Under the pieces are notes generated by a model that was not told where the DNA came from, did not search any database, and saw only the letters and a program-made list of their open reading frames with translations. A stretch of DNA of 64,000 nucleotides from Paludibacteraceae bacterium (lineage in GTDB: Bacteria; Bacteroidota; Bacteroidia; Bacteroidales; Paludibacteraceae), in NCBI GenBank assembly GCA_905233935.1, contig CAJOFU010000026.1, positions 13,113 through 77,112 of the forward strand, given 5' to 3'. Positions 44,852 to 53,558 of the stretch are shown here, one piece after another (position 1 is the first letter of the stretch; each line of letters begins with the position of its first letter). A program made the position numbers and the translations under genes.

Positions 44852-47800
44852 ATGAAAAAATTATTCCTACTTATTCCTGTTTTGGCGTTCTCGCTGATGG
44901 CAAGTGCCAATGTACACTACATTACGACTACATCACCTCACTCTTCTAACAACCTGCGTCAGGCCATTAGCGCCGCAGCAACTGGCGATATTATCGAAAT
45001 GGCTGCTGGCACGTACGAAGAGTCTGGGGACTACCTTGCTTTCACTGGTAAGGAAGTGACTGTACGTGCTGCTGAAGGTGCAGAAGTTATTATTAAAACT
45101 GTGTGCCCTGTTCGTTTGAAAGAAGGCGCTAAGGCTGAGTTTATCAACGTCAAGTTTGATTGTAGTACAATTGGTAGTTACGACTATGTAATTGTACCTG
45201 CCGATGATACAGACAACAAACGTGTCGTTCTCACAGGTTGTGAATTTTATGGCTGGGATAAAAACAAAGCCATGATTGAGGCCACATCCAGCAGAAGACT
45301 GGCTGCGATTACAATTGATAAATGCTATTTCCATGACTGCATGAAGAGTGTTGTTTTCGTTGAGAACACTGGTTCAATCGCATTGAGCATCACCAACTCT
45401 ACGTTTGCAAACATTTCTACCAATACTGAGTCGTTCTCAGCAGGCGTTATTGATAGCCGTGCAACCTCTGGTTCATTCCTCGTTGACCACTGTACATTCT
45501 ACAATGTACAGGCAATGAGTACTGACTATGCTGCAATTGGTAAAGTCGGTTCCGGAACGACTGCGGTTGTTTCCAACTGTATCTTCGCAATGCCGACCAG
45601 CACAAGTGGTGTTAGAACAATTCGTGACGCAGTTACCGCCAATAACTGTCTCATTTACAATTATTCGAGCGACTCAGGTTATGGTATGCAGGGTAATGTT
45701 ACAAAAAACAATTGTGTAATTGCCGATCCGCTCTTCACAGACGCAGCTAATGGCGATTTCTCTTACTCTGGCAACTGGGTAACGATGGAACTTTCTCCGG
45801 CACGTGGTGCAAGTACTGATGGCAGTGACCTTGGCGATCCTCGATGGTATAGTGCAGAGGTTCTTCCCTCTACAGACTTCGCTTCCCCGTATCAATTTGT
45901 AGGCGCTAAAGCGCAAATATCCGGCAATATTTGGTATGATGGTACAATTGATAACTTGTACTATAATGACAAATCTGAGTGCGGAATTGCCAAATGGAAG
46001 ATTCATGCTACCAGAACTTGCGTTTTGCAACCAACGCTGAATATGACCGAAGGTTCATCAAGTGGTCACATTTTCAGAGTTGAATTGTTGGACGCTGACG
46101 GTAATCAAGTTGCAGAAGTTGCCGAGCCGGCTCAAAGTAGCCATGATGGTGATATTAATCTGCCGAGTACGATTACTATCCCATCTGAGGGCGACTACAC
46201 GGTTATTTTACACAATGATAAAGGCTGGTCTTCTGCCAAGATTGATGGCGTTACTTTCGCTTACATAGGCGGTGCAGTACAGAACATGCCGGGCACAACT
46301 GACATTGACGACGCTTGGTTCTCGTCTAATGGTACACGTACAGCCGGTGAATACATTTCTATTCCAGCCGGTCATCAGGATGAAGGCTGGGTGAAGTGGA
46401 ACGTTGCTTTTGCAAGTGCAGGCAACTATAATGTGACGGTAACTATAGATAACGAAAACGGTCACAACTACACTGTTGCCCTCTATGAAGATGAAGATGA
46501 CGAAAGCCCGATTACTTTGAGCGAAGGTGGTCAGAAGAGTACTATCGGCACTATTGAGTTAGGTGCCATGGAAGTGCCCGCTGGCAACTATATTATGAAA
46601 GTAACCAACGCTATTCAGTATTCTGATGCCAAGTTAGTAAGTGTTACTTTCGCTTACGCCGGTGGTGGAGTTATCGAATTCGGCAAAGCTTCTGCCGGAT
46701 CCCTCTTGGCAAACGCTGACGCTATCGTTTCTGACGACTGGAGCATTGAGGGTGGCAAGATTACCCACGCCGAAAGCAAAGCCACAACAGGCTGGGCGAA
46801 ATGGAATGTGGATTGCCAAGACTATGGCAACTACAATGTAACCGTCAATATATCTTCTGACAACGGTCACCTCGTACGCGTTGAGATATTTGAGAACGAA
46901 GCAGAATCGGCTATCTACACCTTGGACGAAACAAGTGCTACCCAATATCACACCGGTGATCAGGCAATCGATCTGGGCAATATCGTTTTGGATGATCGTG
47001 AATATGTAGTTAAAGTAAGCAATACCGGTGAATACTCGCACGTTCAAATCGCAAGCATTGTCATTACCTATCTGAACGGCGCGCGCGCTACGTTGCCTGC
47101 AACTTGTACTTTCTCGGATCTTATGTTGAGCGAAAAAGCACATATTACATCTGATAGTTTGTGGTTCAATGTAATTGGCGACTCCAACCCGGTTGGTCAG
47201 TGGGCTAAGTGGAATGTGAAGGTCGCTTCTGCCGGTACTTTCCTTTTCACAATGAATGTAAACAGTTTCAACGGTCAATCCTACAAGATCTCTATTCTTG
47301 ACGGAGAGACAGTAATTGATGCTTTCGAATCAGGCTCTGTAGGTGAACAGAAGCGGACTATCAAGCACTATTTCAACTTGGCTGCTGGTAACTATACGGT
47401 AAAATTGGAGAACACCACAAGTTGGTCGCGTGGTCATGTCGGTAGCCTTGTTGTTACACAGCCTTCGCTTATCACCATTGACGAAGCTGCAACAAGTAAT
47501 TCTGTAATTCATGACAATTATAGAGATGGAAATCATGATATACAAATCACTCGTACCATCACTTCCGGTATGTACAATACCATCTGCCTGCCATTTGATG
47601 TAAATAAGTCCCAATTAAAAGCCATCTTCGGTAGTGATGTTGCGTTGCTGGAAATGTCAACTGCTTCGTTGAGTGGTGATGTATTGACCTTGGTGTTTGA
47701 TGATGCTACAAGCATCTATCGTGGCACTCCGTATCTGATCAAGACAACGAAGACTGTATCTAATCCGGTCTTCACGGATGTGGTGATTAAGGAAGAAACA

Positions 47801-48157
47801 GGTCAAGCTACCAGCAAAGACGGCGCTGACTTCATCGGCTCATTCATCAAGACAACGATTGATGCCAGTGAATACAACCTCTTCCTTGGAGCAAACGACA
47901 AACTATACTTCTCCAACAATGATGTAACCCTCAAGGGTATGCGTGCGTACTTCCAAATAAAAAACAATGGTTCGGGTGCACCGATCCGTCAGGCACGCAT
48001 CGTTGAGAAAGACAATGTTGTTACAGAACTTGAACTCATCAATGGCGAATGGCAAGACATCAAGTCTGCCAACGGCTTGATTAAGACCATTGAGAACGGA
48101 CAACTCATCCTTATCCGTGACGGCAAACGCTACAACGTAATGGGAATCCGCTTCTAA
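44852..48157 (+). CDS. giant secreted beta-helix protein with CBM6-like repeats and C-terminal tail
   Basis: An 1101-aa secreted protein. Signal peptide (MKKLFLLIPVLAFSLMASA); parallel beta-helix paralogous to the 24230 gene (residues about 20-335, with LTGCEFYGWDK and IDKCYFHDC). Then come four beta-sandwich modules of CBM6/35 type, each with a GWxKWNV-like core (EGWVKWNVAFASAGNYNVTV, TGWAKWNVDCQDYGNYNVTV, GQWAKWNVKVASAGTFLFTM). A last domain (GMYNTICLPFDV) precedes the tail ENGQLILIRDGKRYNVMG. Codons look A/T-richer than in neighbours. Probably a surface or secreted glycan-binding protein; no catalytic site seen. Confidence 0.85.
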   Translation: MKKLFLLIPVLAFSLMASANVHYITTTSPHSSNNLRQAISAAATGDIIEMAAGTYEESGDYLAFTGKEVTVRAAEGAEVIIKTVCPVRLKEGAKAEFINVKFDCSTIGSYDYVIVPADDTDNKRVVLTGCEFYGWDKNKAMIEATSSRRLAAITIDKCYFHDCMKSVVFVENTGSIALSITNSTFANISTNTESFSAGVIDSRATSGSFLVDHCTFYNVQAMSTDYAAIGKVGSGTTAVVSNCIFAMPTSTSGVRTIRDAVTANNCLIYNYSSDSGYGMQGNVTKNNCVIADPLFTDAANGDFSYSGNWVTMELSPARGASTDGSDLGDPRWYSAEVLPSTDFASPYQFVGAKAQISGNIWYDGTIDNLYYNDKSECGIAKWKIHATRTCVLQPTLNMTEGSSSGHIFRVELLDADGNQVAEVAEPAQSSHDGDINLPSTITIPSEGDYTVILHNDKGWSSAKIDGVTFAYIGGAVQNMPGTTDIDDAWFSSNGTRTAGEYISIPAGHQDEGWVKWNVAFASAGNYNVTVTIDNENGHNYTVALYEDEDDESPITLSEGGQKSTIGTIELGAMEVPAGNYIMKVTNAIQYSDAKLVSVTFAYAGGGVIEFGKASAGSLLANADAIVSDDWSIEGGKITHAESKATTGWAKWNVDCQDYGNYNVTVNISSDNGHLVRVEIFENEAESAIYTLDETSATQYHTGDQAIDLGNIVLDDREYVVKVSNTGEYSHVQIASIVITYLNGARATLPATCTFSDLMLSEKAHITSDSLWFNVIGDSNPVGQWAKWNVKVASAGTFLFTMNVNSFNGQSYKISILDGETVIDAFESGSVGEQKRTIKHYFNLAAGNYTVKLENTTSWSRGHVGSLVVTQPSLITIDEAATSNSVIHDNYRDGNHDIQITRTITSGMYNTICLPFDVNKSQLKAIFGSDVALLEMSTASLSGDVLTLVFDDATSIYRGTPYLIKTTKTVSNPVFTDVVIKEETGQATSKDGADFIGSFIKTTIDASEYNLFLGANDKLYFSNNDVTLKGMRAYFQIKNNGSGAPIRQARIVEKDNVVTELELINGEWQDIKSANGLIKTIENGQLILIRDGKRYNVMGIRF

Positions 48158-48218
48158 AGGATGAAACGGATAAATGAGTAAGCAAATCGAATATTAACTG
48201 ATTAAAATAGTAAATGTT

Positions 48219-48371
48219 ATGAAAAAGCTCTATATTCAACCCAACACGCAGTTACAGCTGATGAACATCTCTGGTCTTATTTGTGCTTCAGGCGGCGCAG
48301 TGTCATCTGTTTCCAATGCTGCCGGTCTTGAACTTGCTCCGTCACCCGTTGACGATATCGACCCGATGTAA
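48219..48371 (+). CDS. 50-aa small peptide gene
   Basis: A short gene, MKKLYIQPNTQLQLMNISGL... to ...SPVDDIDPM. It begins with the MKKxYIxP pattern, has a small Cys-Ala-Ser-Gly-Gly segment near residues 22-26 and an acidic C-terminus. I recall peptides of this format as common small proteins in Prevotella-like Bacteroidales with no established function; a processed or signalling peptide is possible but unproven. It follows the 1101-aa gene by 61 bases and could be cotranscribed. The frame, length and A-rich leader (AAAATAGTAAATGTT) support a real gene. Confidence 0.68.
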   Translation: MKKLYIQPNTQLQLMNISGLICASGGAVSSVSNAAGLELAPSPVDDIDPM

Positions 48372-48417
48372 TAACGCTGTAATACCCTCAAGTGCCTTGC
48401 GCACTTCCCTACAAAGC

Positions 48418-48452
48418 AGGTGGTGTGTCCCTTGACGCACCACTTGTTGTGT
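48418..48452 (+). terminator. possible terminator hairpin after the small peptide gene
   Basis: GTGGTGTG pairs with CGCACCAC (one G-T pair) around a short loop, followed by a T/G-rich stretch rather than a clean T-run. It is a weak intrinsic terminator at best. Confidence 0.4.
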
Positions 48453-48461
48453 TCTATTCAT

Positions 48462-48498
48462 AAAAAAAACACTGATTGCTGACAAGAAGCAATCAGTG
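48462..48498 (-). terminator. intrinsic terminator of the toxin-antitoxin operon
   Basis: CACTGATTGCT (48470-48480) and AGCAATCAGTG (48488-48498) form an 11-bp stem. On the minus strand this is followed by eight Ts (48462-48469). It lies 16 bases past the toxin stop codon. Confidence 0.93.
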
Positions 48499-48514
48499 CA
48501 GGTGTAAGAGAATT

Positions 48515-48790
48515 TTAGCGAGGCAAATAGTGTCCTCGAAGCGAATGAACGGTAACAGCCAACCTCTCCTCATCAATGGAATAGACAATTCGATGCTCAT
48601 CATTGATCTTCCGGCTATAATTGCCAGCCAAGTCGTATTTCAATGCTTCCGGCTTGCCGATACCTGTCTTGGGGTGCTCTTCAATATCTTTTAGCAGTCG
48701 CGTGATGCGATTCATCAAAATCTTCTGACCACTCTTTTTCCAGGCTTCTTTATCTTCATCGGCGACTTCTGTGAATTCAATCTTGTACAT
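48515..48790 (-). CDS. YoeB/Txe-type mRNA interferase toxin
   Basis: A 91-aa RelE-superfamily toxin close to YoeB, which cleaves mRNA in the ribosomal A site. The active-site equivalents of E. coli YoeB Glu46, Arg65, His83 and Tyr84 are Glu48 (GKPEALK), Arg67 (NDEHRIVY), His87 and Tyr88 (RGHY). The ATG at 48790 overlaps the antitoxin stop as TGATG; an ATG 9 bases upstream would add MGL. Coupled translation with the antitoxin and the downstream terminator define a two-gene operon. Confidence 0.93.
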   Translation of the reverse strand: MYKIEFTEVADEDKEAWKKSGQKILMNRITRLLKDIEEHPKTGIGKPEALKYDLAGNYSRKINDEHRIVYSIDEERLAVTVHSLRGHYLPR

Positions 48791-49005
48791 CAATCCCACA
48801 ATTTGTCGAGTTGAACAACATGTTTCTTGCTCTTTTCCGATTTGCGGATTTTAGCCACAAACGCAGAATCGTACGGACTATCTTCTACATGAAAGAAGTC
48901 CAACATTTTTATAGAGGTCAGAAATTGCGTAGCACGTTTATCCTCCGGATTAAATGATAGCAAAACCGTTTGTGTAGGTGCCTTGCGTAATGCTGCTGTT
49001 GCCAT
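48790..49005 (-). CDS. antitoxin of the YoeB-type pair (DUF2683-like)
   Basis: A 71-aa protein resembling the short Bacteroidota antitoxins with TVLLSFNPEDKRATQFLTSI and a C-terminal region FVAKIRKSEKSKKHV. The C-terminal part probably wraps the toxin; the N-terminal part may bind DNA. It lacks an obvious YefM (Phd) N-terminal fold, so the YefM name is not used. It precedes the toxin and has a perfect promoter at 49053-49084. Confidence 0.85.
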   Translation of the reverse strand: MATAALRKAPTQTVLLSFNPEDKRATQFLTSIKMLDFFHVEDSPYDSAFVAKIRKSEKSKKHVVQLDKLWD

Positions 49006-49052
49006 ATCTCTTATATTTTATTAGCGGATATTTAGTATCACAAATTTCGCTG

Positions 49053-49084
49053 CAAAGATAATGTTTTTTTTTGACATTTGCAAA
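49053..49084 (-). promoter_or_regulatory. promoter of the toxin-antitoxin operon
   Basis: On the minus strand TTTG (49081-49084), 20 bases, TATCTTTG (49053-49060), about 48 bases upstream of the antitoxin ATG. Confidence 0.85.
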
Positions 49085-49121
49085 TAAATGTGCAATAATT
49101 TGAGTTTTTTATGACTAAAAA

Positions 49122-49153
49122 CTTGCTAATGTCATTTAATTTTCGTAACTTTG
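49122..49153 (+). promoter_or_regulatory. promoter of msrA
   Basis: CTTG (49122-49125), 20 bases, TAACTTTG (49146-49153), 29 bases upstream of the msrA ATG. It is back-to-back with the toxin-antitoxin promoter. Confidence 0.83.
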
Positions 49154-49181
49154 CACCATATTTTCATAACCATCATCAGCA

Positions 49182-49691
49182 ATGACCCTCAAACAGATAT
49201 ATTTTGCCGGAGGGTGCTTCTGGGGAACAGAGCACTTCTTTAAGCAGATCAACGGCGTAGTGGCGACCGAAACAGGTTTTGCTAACGGCAATACTGCTAA
49301 CCCGACGTACGAAGAGGTTTATACCGACACCACGGGTTATGCCGAAACCGTTCATGTCACGTACGATGCCGATGTTGTCAGTCTTGAATTGCTGCTGCGG
49401 ATGTTCTTTGCGGCAATTGATCCCACCAGCCTGAACAAACAAGGGCACGACGAAGGTACCCGTTACCGCACCGGCATCTACTACACCGACGCTTCTGACC
49501 TGCCGCTGATTGAACGAATCTATGCCGAGCAGCAAAGCAAATACGCTCAACCGCTGGTGGTCGAGAAACTGCCGCTCAAGAACTTCTTCCCTGCCGACGA
49601 CTACCATCAGGATTACCTCGACAAACATCCCGACGGCTACTGCCACCTGCCCAAAGCCCTGTTTGACTTCGCCAGAAACGCCAATGCCTAA
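49182..49691 (+). CDS. msrA: peptide methionine-S-sulfoxide reductase
   Basis: MsrA repairs methionine-S-sulfoxide in proteins. The catalytic motif GGCFWGTEHFF has the nucleophilic Cys12, and the family stretches GFANGNTANPTYEEV and GHDEGTRYRTGIYY follow. The 169-aa length suits the MsrA domain alone, with no fused MsrB. It starts close behind its own promoter; the next gene (49770) is separated by a spacer with two 15-bp repeats. Confidence 0.95.
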   Translation: MTLKQIYFAGGCFWGTEHFFKQINGVVATETGFANGNTANPTYEEVYTDTTGYAETVHVTYDADVVSLELLLRMFFAAIDPTSLNKQGHDEGTRYRTGIYYTDASDLPLIERIYAEQQSKYAQPLVVEKLPLKNFFPADDYHQDYLDKHPDGYCHLPKALFDFARNANA

Positions 49692-49701
49692 TAGTGATAC
49701 A

Positions 49702-49749
49702 ATATTGAAAAGTGTAGTTTTGAGGCTCTAAATTATATTGAAAAGTGTA
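49702..49749 (+). repeat. two 15-bp direct repeats 33 bp apart
   Basis: ATATTGAAAAGTGTA at 49702-49716 and 49735-49749, starts 33 bp apart (three helical turns), immediately upstream of the broken gene at 49770. The layout suits a dimer-of-dimers operator, but no regulator is nearby. Confidence 0.75.
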
Positions 49750-50163
49750 AATATATAATCTAAAACACCATGAAACGGTATATATTTCTCCTTTCTACTG
49801 CACTTCTGTGCGCGACTGCTATCCACGCTGTCACAATCAATGTCACTCCTGGTTCAGGAACACTCAGAACGGCTGTCACCAATGCCGCAGCTGGCGATGT
49901 ACTCATTCTCACCGATGGCGAGTACAATGAGTCATCATCAATCAAGCCGACGGTTGCGTTGACTATCCAAGCCGCAGAAGGCGCCAAACCTGTGCTCAAA
50001 CTATCCAGCCGCCTTGAGATCAAGGCAGACTTTGCGCTCAAAGGTGTCACGATTAAGAGCACGACAGATGTGATCCGCTGTGTCACTGCTGACGCACATT
50101 ATAACCTCACAATCTCCGATTGTCTGTTTTGTCTCGGTGGTGAAACCGCCACCACGTCGGCAT

Positions 50164-50202
50164 CCACACCACCGGTTATCACGGCAATTGGGCAGAAGAG
50201 CC
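50164..50202 (+). repeat. 39-bp direct repeat, left copy
   Basis: Identical to 50835-50873. Here the frame that makes protein sense continues as GYHGNWAEEPKQIVPL, a metallophosphatase-type segment, so this copy probably marks the original context of the repeat. Confidence 0.9.
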
Positions 50203-50834
50203 CAAGCAGATAGTTCCGCTCTTTGAAGAATATGCCGCAGCACCATACAACAAACGAATCATCTCTCTCTCCGGCGACGACCACTCGTTCGAACATCAGT
50301 ACAAGGACGGCATCCACTACTTGCGCCCGGGTTGCGGACGAGATGCCAACTACTCCCAACAGAAGCATCTGCAAGACTACAAGCACTCGATGTTCTACAA
50401 GCAGATTTCTTGTTTCTCGACGCTCGATATGTCTGCCGACGCCTCGACCATCGCTCTGACGGCGTACGACTCGGTCGGAAACATCTTCTACACCTACACG
50501 TTCTTGCACGACGGCGAGGTGATCACGCCTTCCGTCAACTTAACGGTTCCTACTGCCGAGGTCGATGTCGAGGACTCCATCCAACTGCGCTGGTACACCT
50601 TCGACCCCGCAGGTGATGCCAAGGTGTCGTTCTATTACTCGCAGACTGCCGATGCAACATCCGTCGAAGGAATGAAGCCTATTGTAACCGATCTGCCGGG
50701 CACTACAGAAAAATATATGTGGCACACGCGCGACATCTCACCCAAGGGCAAGTACTACGTTTATGCGCTTGTCACTTCCGGTGGTCAGTCGTACTTGGGC
50801 GGCAACACGGCTGTGGTGAATCTGATCGAAGATA

Positions 50835-50873
50835 CCACACCACCGGTTATCACGGCAATTGGGCAGAAGAGCC
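50835..50873 (+). repeat. 39-bp direct repeat, right copy
   Basis: A second perfect copy, 671 bp after the first. The upstream frame (NLIEDTTPPV) runs in sensibly, but the sense frame after it is different, so the copy interrupts the reading frame. Confidence 0.9.
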
Positions 50874-51779
50874 AACATACAAGGCGGTCATTACCACCTC
50901 ACATGGCTCAACCCCACGCACCTCGTGCATCTTGACAACCTGCTGACCGATTGCAGCAGTTTGGATAAAATCCAGACGGCAGACGAAGAGGGCGCAACCA
51001 TGTCTGTCAGTATTGCCGACAACACGCTCCGTTGCGACTACAGCATCACTTCCGCTTGGGCGACAGCTGCGGCTGACTATGTGTTCGATGAGGCAACCGA
51101 CATGCACCTCACCCCCGAACTTTCCTTTCGTCTTCGGGGCAACGGCACATCAACCGCTCTGCGTATTGTGTGCAAAAACATCTCTGCCGGACATGAGGAT
51201 TGGTGGTACACCGAGCAGTTCAACCTGAGCTCAACCGAGTGGCAAACAGTGACGCTGAATCTGAGCAGTTTGCAGGCTTTTGAGTGGTACACCAACACCG
51301 ACGACCGCAACCGCTGCGAAGGCATAGTGCGCATCTCGTTCGGGGTATCAACCGGTGATCCGGTGAGTGGCACGTTCTATCTCGACGACTTGCATCTTAC
51401 GGGCGACATCTATCCAGCGCCGGACTACGCGCAGACCGTTATCGTCCGCAAGGACAACGAGTTCCCGACCTCACCTGCTGACGGCACGGAGATCTATCGT
51501 GGCACAGATGAGACCTGCACCGACGCCTCGGCGCAAGTAGGGCAGGTGTATTTCTACGCAGCCTTTGCTGCCGATGACCGCGGCAACTGGTCAGCACCCG
51601 CAGAGAGTGCCCAGTGGAAATCGGAAAACGTGCAGACGGGCGATGCCTCTGAACAAACCAAACCCGCTGCGCAGAAAGTTCTCCGCAACGGGCATGTCTA
51701 TATTCAGCGCGCCTCAAACACTTACACGCTTCTTGGCGCATCAACTATAAATTTTTAATTTTGCATTTTTATTTTTTAA

Positions 51780-52349
51780 TTATTTAAGCACTATCTCCCC
51801 GAAGAACTCCGGGCAATGGAAGTTAGGCTGGGGTAGGGCTATCGGCTGCCAACTCAGGAAGTGGGGTTTCTTTGTCTTGTCGGCGCACTTGTAGAAGTTC
51901 ACGCGTAGTGCTTGCGGGAACTTGGGCTCTCTGTCGCGGAAGATCAACTTGAGCGGAATCCGTAGCTCTACTTCCCATTCAAATAGTCCGTCACGTTCCT
52001 CAATCACCTCGCGCGGGAATGTGCAGCGACGTTCAATCTGTGCCATCTCTTCCGGCGGTAACGGCTGTACATCTTCCGTGCGGCTTAACCGACGCGAACC
52101 CACCATCGCACCGATGCAGTTTGTCTCGAAGTTCATGTAGTGCTTATCGCCAGGCACTTGGCAGAAAAACTCCACACACGAGTCTTCCCACACCGCTCCC
52201 TGGTCTTCGGTCGTTACCGCGCGCAGTTGTTCGCCCTTGACGCGATAATGCAGCTGCAACCATTCGTGGTCGTTGCTCACCTCCACGCTGACCGCCGGCT
52301 TCTCGGGAAAACTCTCCGGCCAATTGACTTTGTCTATGATGTATCTCAT
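51780..52349 (-). CDS. CBM9-like carbohydrate-binding protein
   Basis: A 189-aa soluble protein resembling the CBM9-like family found next to sugar genes in Bacteroidota. It shows WEDSCVEFFCQVPGDKHYMNFETNCIG in pieces (DSCVEFF near residue 55; YMNFETN near 70) and a late W-x-P-I segment. It has no signal peptide, so it appears cytoplasmic. Binding partner unknown. It is transcribed with the NahK-like kinase gene upstream, separated by the ACACGGA repeat region. Confidence 0.8.
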   Translation of the reverse strand: MRYIIDKVNWPESFPEKPAVSVEVSNDHEWLQLHYRVKGEQLRAVTTEDQGAVWEDSCVEFFCQVPGDKHYMNFETNCIGAMVGSRRLSRTEDVQPLPPEEMAQIERRCTFPREVIEERDGLFEWEVELRIPLKLIFRDREPKFPQALRVNFYKCADKTKKPHFLSWQPIALPQPNFHCPEFFGEIVLK

Positions 52350-52370
52350 GGTGCAAGATATTTTATTCTA

Positions 52371-52434
52371 CACGGATTCTCACGGATTTACACGGAATAT
52401 ATTGATCCGTGCTTTTCCGTGTATTTCCGTGTTC
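52371..52434. repeat. CACGGA/TCCGTG inverted repeat cluster
   Basis: Three CACGGA words (ACACGGATTCTCACGGA, then ACACGGA) are followed by three TCCGTG words (TCCGTGCTTTTCCGTG, then TTCCGTGT), so the two halves can pair as one imperfect hairpin. It fills the gap between two minus-strand genes. Repeats of this wording are familiar to me from Bacteroidales intergenic DNA. Confidence 0.85.
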
Positions 52435-52435
52435 G

Positions 52436-53536
52436 TTAATTGATCCTCTGTATAATCTCTCTCATTTTGTCTGCCACTTTCTCTTGCTCCTCAACCAGCC
52501 TCAATTGTGCGCGTGTGCGAACGAGGTTGTGCTCGGGGTACTGGATCTTGTAGTAGGTGTCACCGTTCAGGTAGTCGGTAAAGAACCGCACGGTCTGCAT
52601 GTAACTCAGCAGACGACAACCGTAGGGCAGCAACTCTTTCTCAATGTCCGTCAGGAACGTAGCCTCACGAAGGTAGCCACGTGCGTACGCCTCGAAGATA
52701 GCCAGATCGACGTGGATGTTCTCAAGGTTAGGATCATCCTCTGCACCGGTGTTTGCTGCCGTACGCATAAAGTCGCCGAAGTCGCTGAGCACGAAGCCCG
52801 GCATAACGGTATCCAGATCGACGATACACAGCGGTTTGCCTTGCTCGTCAAACAATATATTGTTCACCTTCGTGTCGCAGTGGTTGATGTGTTTGGGCAG
52901 TTTGCCTTCACGGAACAACCGCTCGGCGAGGCACATCTCCTCGCGGCGTTTGTCAATCCATGCAATGATGTCTGCACACGCTTCATATCTCTGATATCTG
53001 ATTTCTGATTTCTGACTTCTGACAGCTTCTTTGATGGCTTCATCCAGTTGCCACAGACGGAACTCGATGTTATGGAAGTTCGGTATCGACTCGCACAGCG
53101 CATCAAACGGCAGGTCAGCCAACTGGCATTGGAATCGTCCGAACGCCTCGCCCGTCAACTCGGCGGACTCGGGCGTAACCTTCTCTTGCGAACTCGCGTT
53201 CTCAATCAGCACATATACGCGCCAGAAGTCACCTTCCGCGGTCTTGTGGAACAACTTGCCGTCCTTCGTGGGCACCAACTCAAGCACCTTGCGGTCAATA
53301 TCCGTCTCACCGGCTGCGGCTAACTTCTTGCGGATATGATCGGTCACGATCTGGATGTTCCGCTGCAGACCTTCCACGTTCTGGAAGATGTGGTGGTTGA
53401 TGCGCTGGAGGAAGTACGACTTCTCGCCCTGGTTCTTGGCGCGCACAATAAACGAATCATTGATAAATCCGATCTTCAACGGTTGCGGATCGGCTACCTC
53501 ATTCTTGATGTCAAAATGACTTATGATCTCTTTCAT
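52436..53536 (-). CDS. nahK: NahK-like N-acetylhexosamine 1-kinase (APH-fold)
   Basis: A 366-aa aminoglycoside-phosphotransferase-fold kinase that closely follows bifidobacterial N-acetylhexosamine 1-kinase in my memory of that family. Matching stretches are YFLQRINHHIF, RNIQIVTDHI, HCDTKVNNILFD (catalytic Asp), IVDLDTVMPG (Mg-binding Asp), SDFGDFMR, RFFTDYLNGD and KYPEHNLVRT-like YPEHNLVRTRAQ. NahK phosphorylates GlcNAc/GalNAc at C1. A 35-bp stretch of 7-bp repeats lies inside the coding region (52990-53024) and encodes a linker (RSQKSEIRYQRYE). Confidence 0.85.
   Translation of the reverse strand: MKEIISHFDIKNEVADPQPLKIGFINDSFIVRAKNQGEKSYFLQRINHHIFQNVEGLQRNIQIVTDHIRKKLAAAGETDIDRKVLELVPTKDGKLFHKTAEGDFWRVYVLIENASSQEKVTPESAELTGEAFGRFQCQLADLPFDALCESIPNFHNIEFRLWQLDEAIKEAVRSQKSEIRYQRYEACADIIAWIDKRREEMCLAERLFREGKLPKHINHCDTKVNNILFDEQGKPLCIVDLDTVMPGFVLSDFGDFMRTAANTGAEDDPNLENIHVDLAIFEAYARGYLREATFLTDIEKELLPYGCRLLSYMQTVRFFTDYLNGDTYYKIQYPEHNLVRTRAQLRLVEEQEKVADKMREIIQRIN
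52990..53024 (-). repeat. 7-bp tandem repeat inside the kinase gene
   Basis: Five 7-mers (TCTGATA, TCTGATT, TCTGATT, TCTGACT, TCTGACA) on the plus strand, within the coding sequence of the NahK-like kinase. Gain or loss of one unit would shift the frame. Confidence 0.9.
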
Positions 53537-53558
53537 GGCTATATAACAATTTAACGGC

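Larger units (their letters stand above)
49770..51758 (+). pseudogene. mosaic pseudogene: beta-helix, phosphoesterase fragment and C-terminal tail
   Basis: Three frames in succession carry parts of secreted proteins. Part 1 (49770 to about 50163) has a signal peptide and the start of a beta-helix like the 24230 gene. Part 2 (about 50168-50835) is a metallophosphatase C-terminal piece (GYHGNWAEEP, ISLSGDDHSFEHQ, LRPGCGRDANY) plus an Fn3-like domain. Part 3 (about 50890-51758) is a beta-sandwich ending RNGHVYIQRASNTYTLLG. A perfect 39-bp direct repeat lies at both joints (50164-50202, 50835-50873), and the frame changes at each. No continuous product is possible. Confidence 0.83.
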
